DNA of 41,445 nt, taken from contig JASGFP010000014.1 of the NCBI GenBank assembly GCA_047605445.1, positions 1 through 41,445 on the forward strand. Reading direction: 5' to 3'. The stretch's first letter is position 1; every line of letters begins with the position of its first letter. Below, in pieces: positions 39,840 to 41,445 of this stretch. The translations under genes and the position numbers were made by a program. This DNA comes from JAJXWB01 sp047605445 (GTDB taxonomy: Bacteria; Pseudomonadota; Alphaproteobacteria; Rhizobiales; Beijerinckiaceae). The notes below the pieces were generated by a model. That model worked only from the letters and a program-made list of their open reading frames with translations, was not told the origin of the DNA and did no database searches.

Positions 39840-41445
39840 ATGCGGTTGCGGTGGGCCTATGTCGCTGCTTTCGGCCTGCCGCTTCTCGCGATGCTCGCCT
39901 TCGGCGTGACGGCCTCGAACGAACTCGAGGGCGTGCGCAATTTCTCGTTCGACGCATACCAGCGTCTCAAGCCGCGCGTCTGGTCGCCTGAAACGCCGGT
40001 GCGGATCGTCGATATCGACGATGAATCGCTGGCCAAACTCGGGCAGTGGCCGTGGCCGCGCGCGCGGCTCGGCGCGATCGTGAAGGAAGTGTCCGATCGC
40101 GGTGCGGCGACCATCGCCTTCGACATGGCCTTCGCCGAACCAGACCGTCTGAGCCCCGAATTTTTCACGCGGGACCTCGACGTCGCGACGCGGGCGCGCG
40201 TGGACGGCGCGATGGCCGGCGTCGAAAGCTACGACGCGCAATTCGCGCGCGAGATTTCAAAGGCCATCGTCGTGCTCGGCGCGATCATGACCAACACTGG
40301 CGCGCCGGGCGCGAGCGCGCCAGTGAAAGCGGGCTTCGCCTTCGCCGGCGACGATCCGACGCCCTGGCTGGCCGATTTCTCCGCCGTCGCCGCGCCGCTG
40401 CCGGCGCTGGCGAAAGACGCCGCCGGCGTCGGCGCGCTCAACTGGTTGCCGGGCCACGACCAGATCGTGCGCGAGGCGCCGCTGATCGTGCGTTCGGGAA
40501 CGACGCTCGTGCCTTCGCTCGCACTCGAGGCTTTGCGCACGGCGCAGGGCGCCTCCACCATCGTCGTGCGTTCCTCCAACGCAAGCGGGCAGACGGCGTT
40601 CGGTGCGGCGACTGGCGTGAATGCCGTCAAGGTCGGCGACGTCGTCCTCGCCACCGGCCCGCATGCTGAGCGTCGCATCTATTTCAGCCGCTCGGAGCGC
40701 GGGCGCTTCATCCCCGCGTGGAAGCTGCTGGCGGGCGAGGTTGCGCGCGAGGAGATCGAGGGGCGGATCATTCTGGTGGGCTCGTCGGCGGCGGGCGTGC
40801 TCGACCAGCGCGCGACGCCGCTCGACAGCGTGACGCCGGGCGTCGAGATTCACGCGCAGCTCATCGAGCATGCGCTGGCCGGCGGCGATCTCGTGCGGCC
40901 CGATTGGGCGGCGCCGGCCGAGCTCGCCGCCGCGCTTGTCCTCTCGCTGATCGCCGCTTTCGCGGCCTCCGTCGTGCGGCCGCTGTTCGGCGCGCTGATC
41001 GGCGTCGTCGCCATCGGCGCGATGTTCGCCGCCGGCTGGCGCGCCTTCAGCGCGCATGGCGTGCTGATCGACCCGATCTTTCCGTCGGCGACCGTGATCG
41101 TCGCCTATCTCGCGGGCCTCATCGAATTGTTCAGGTATGAGCGGACGCAGAAGGCGCAGGTCAAGAACGCATTCGGCCGCTTCGTCTCGCCGGAGATCGT
41201 CGAGCGTCTCGCGCTCTCGCCAGACCGGCTGACTCTCGGCGGCGAAGCCCGCGCGCTCACGTTGATGTTCTGCGACATGCGCGACTATACGGGCCTCGTC
41301 GAAGGGCTCGACGCCGCCGAGACCATCGCCTTCATGAACGATTATCTGACGCCGCTCACCGACACGATTCTCGAGCGCGGCGGCACGGTGGACAAATACA
41401 TGGGCGACGCCATCATGGCGTTCTGGAACGCGCCGCTCGACGATC
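39840..41445 (+). CDS. CHASE2-domain adenylate/guanylate cyclase (cut by window end)
   Basis: The gene starts at ATG 39840, immediately after the CoA-transferase stop, and runs off the right edge after 535 codons. Residues 1-27 hold a first membrane segment, and the CHASE2 sensor (about 35-335) follows, with VRIVDIDDESLAKLGQWPWPR and IILVGSSAAGVLDQRATPL as typical landmarks. Two or three membrane segments (about 360-430) lead to the class III cyclase domain from about 435. Its metal acids are Asp479 in MFCDMRDYTG and Asp523 in KYMGDAIMAFWN. It probably makes cAMP (or cGMP) in response to an extracytoplasmic signal. The remaining part of the catalytic domain lies outside the window. Confidence 0.9.
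   Translation, partial: MRLRWAYVAAFGLPLLAMLAFGVTASNELEGVRNFSFDAYQRLKPRVWSPETPVRIVDIDDESLAKLGQWPWPRARLGAIVKEVSDRGAATIAFDMAFAEPDRLSPEFFTRDLDVATRARVDGAMAGVESYDAQFAREISKAIVVLGAIMTNTGAPGASAPVKAGFAFAGDDPTPWLADFSAVAAPLPALAKDAAGVGALNWLPGHDQIVREAPLIVRSGTTLVPSLALEALRTAQGASTIVVRSSNASGQTAFGAATGVNAVKVGDVVLATGPHAERRIYFSRSERGRFIPAWKLLAGEVAREEIEGRIILVGSSAAGVLDQRATPLDSVTPGVEIHAQLIEHALAGGDLVRPDWAAPAELAAALVLSLIAAFAASVVRPLFGALIGVVAIGAMFAAGWRAFSAHGVLIDPIFPSATVIVAYLAGLIELFRYERTQKAQVKNAFGRFVSPEIVERLALSPDRLTLGGEARALTLMFCDMRDYTGLVEGLDAAETIAFMNDYLTPLTDTILERGGTVDKYMGDAIMAFWNAPLDD

Noticed and set aside
38535..40241. A 568-codon minus-strand open frame across the CoA-transferase and cyclase genes
   Set aside because: It is antisense to two recognisable proteins and has the composition of a shadow frame.
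1..41445. tRNA genes, CRISPR arrays, insertion sequences or prophage genes
   Set aside because: Reading both strands by eye I saw no cloverleaf consensus arms, no regularly spaced direct repeats, and no transposase, integrase or phage structural protein. A dedicated tRNA scan has not been run.

Overview
The window is 41.4 kb of GC-rich, densely packed bacterial chromosome. The gene families point to an alphaproteobacterium of the order Hyphomicrobiales (Rhizobiales): DUF1217, cysE next to DUF3126, a folE / IscU-like / yidD / thrS neighbourhood, DUF2336, a PAS_5 protein and CHASE2-type cyclases. A Methylocystaceae/Beijerinckiaceae-type host is a reasonable guess, but it rests on overall feel and not on a marker gene. 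I see no rRNA, tRNA, CRISPR array, prophage, insertion sequence or recognisable defence island. This is mostly core and housekeeping DNA with a few lineage-specific genes.

Layout. 1-5.0 kb: a DUF1217 protein, serine acetyltransferase (cysE) with a duplicated DUF3126 protein, then a minus-strand pair of a membrane-anchored unknown and a D-Ala-D-Ala carboxypeptidase. 5.0-12.4 kb: hisI, a patatin lipase, a secreted ankyrin protein, CBS and rhomboid proteins, a PAS protein, a tandem PilZ protein, and a minus-strand TylF-like methyltransferase, gamma carbonic anhydrase and folE. 12.5-16.3 kb: an IscU/NifU-like scaffold, yidD, an unknown membrane-anchored protein and thrS. 16.4-22.7 kb: a formate/nitrite-type channel, a secreted three-repeat protein, a stand-alone RAM domain, an alpha/beta hydrolase, a cytochrome c followed by the wreck of a second cytochrome c gene, a flavin reductase-like protein, and two tandem paralogous secreted beta-helix proteins. 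22.8-31.4 kb: an FMN alpha-hydroxy-acid oxidase, a 38-aa membrane peptide, a coupled CitE-like lyase and MaoC hydratase, DUF2336, an EamA transporter, a membrane metallophosphoesterase, aquaporin and a lytic transglycosylase. 31.5-41.4 kb: thiolase with acyl-CoA dehydrogenase, the operon double-hotdog thioesterase / nitroreductase / NAD kinase, a repeat-rich gap of 647 nt, an unknown protein coupled to a GNAT acetyltransferase, a CaiB/BaiF CoA-transferase, and a CHASE2 adenylate/guanylate cyclase cut by the window end.

Themes. Acyl-CoA chemistry recurs (thiolase, acyl-CoA dehydrogenase, MaoC, CitE-like lyase, CaiB/BaiF, thioesterase), which would fit short or branched acyl-CoA turnover, although the genes sit in four separate transcription units. 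Signalling modules (PAS, tandem PilZ, CBS, DUF2336, CHASE2 cyclase) are also common. Many minus-strand gene pairs overlap at ATGA or TGATG junctions, so translational coupling is likely.

The observations most worth a second look are modest: an internally duplicated DUF3126 protein, a decayed cytochrome c gene beside an intact one, a duplicated pair of exported beta-helix proteins, an exported protein built of three repeats, an 18-bp perfect inverted repeat in a gene-free stretch, and an IscU-like scaffold with only two cysteines. I did not find a convincing undescribed multi-gene system.
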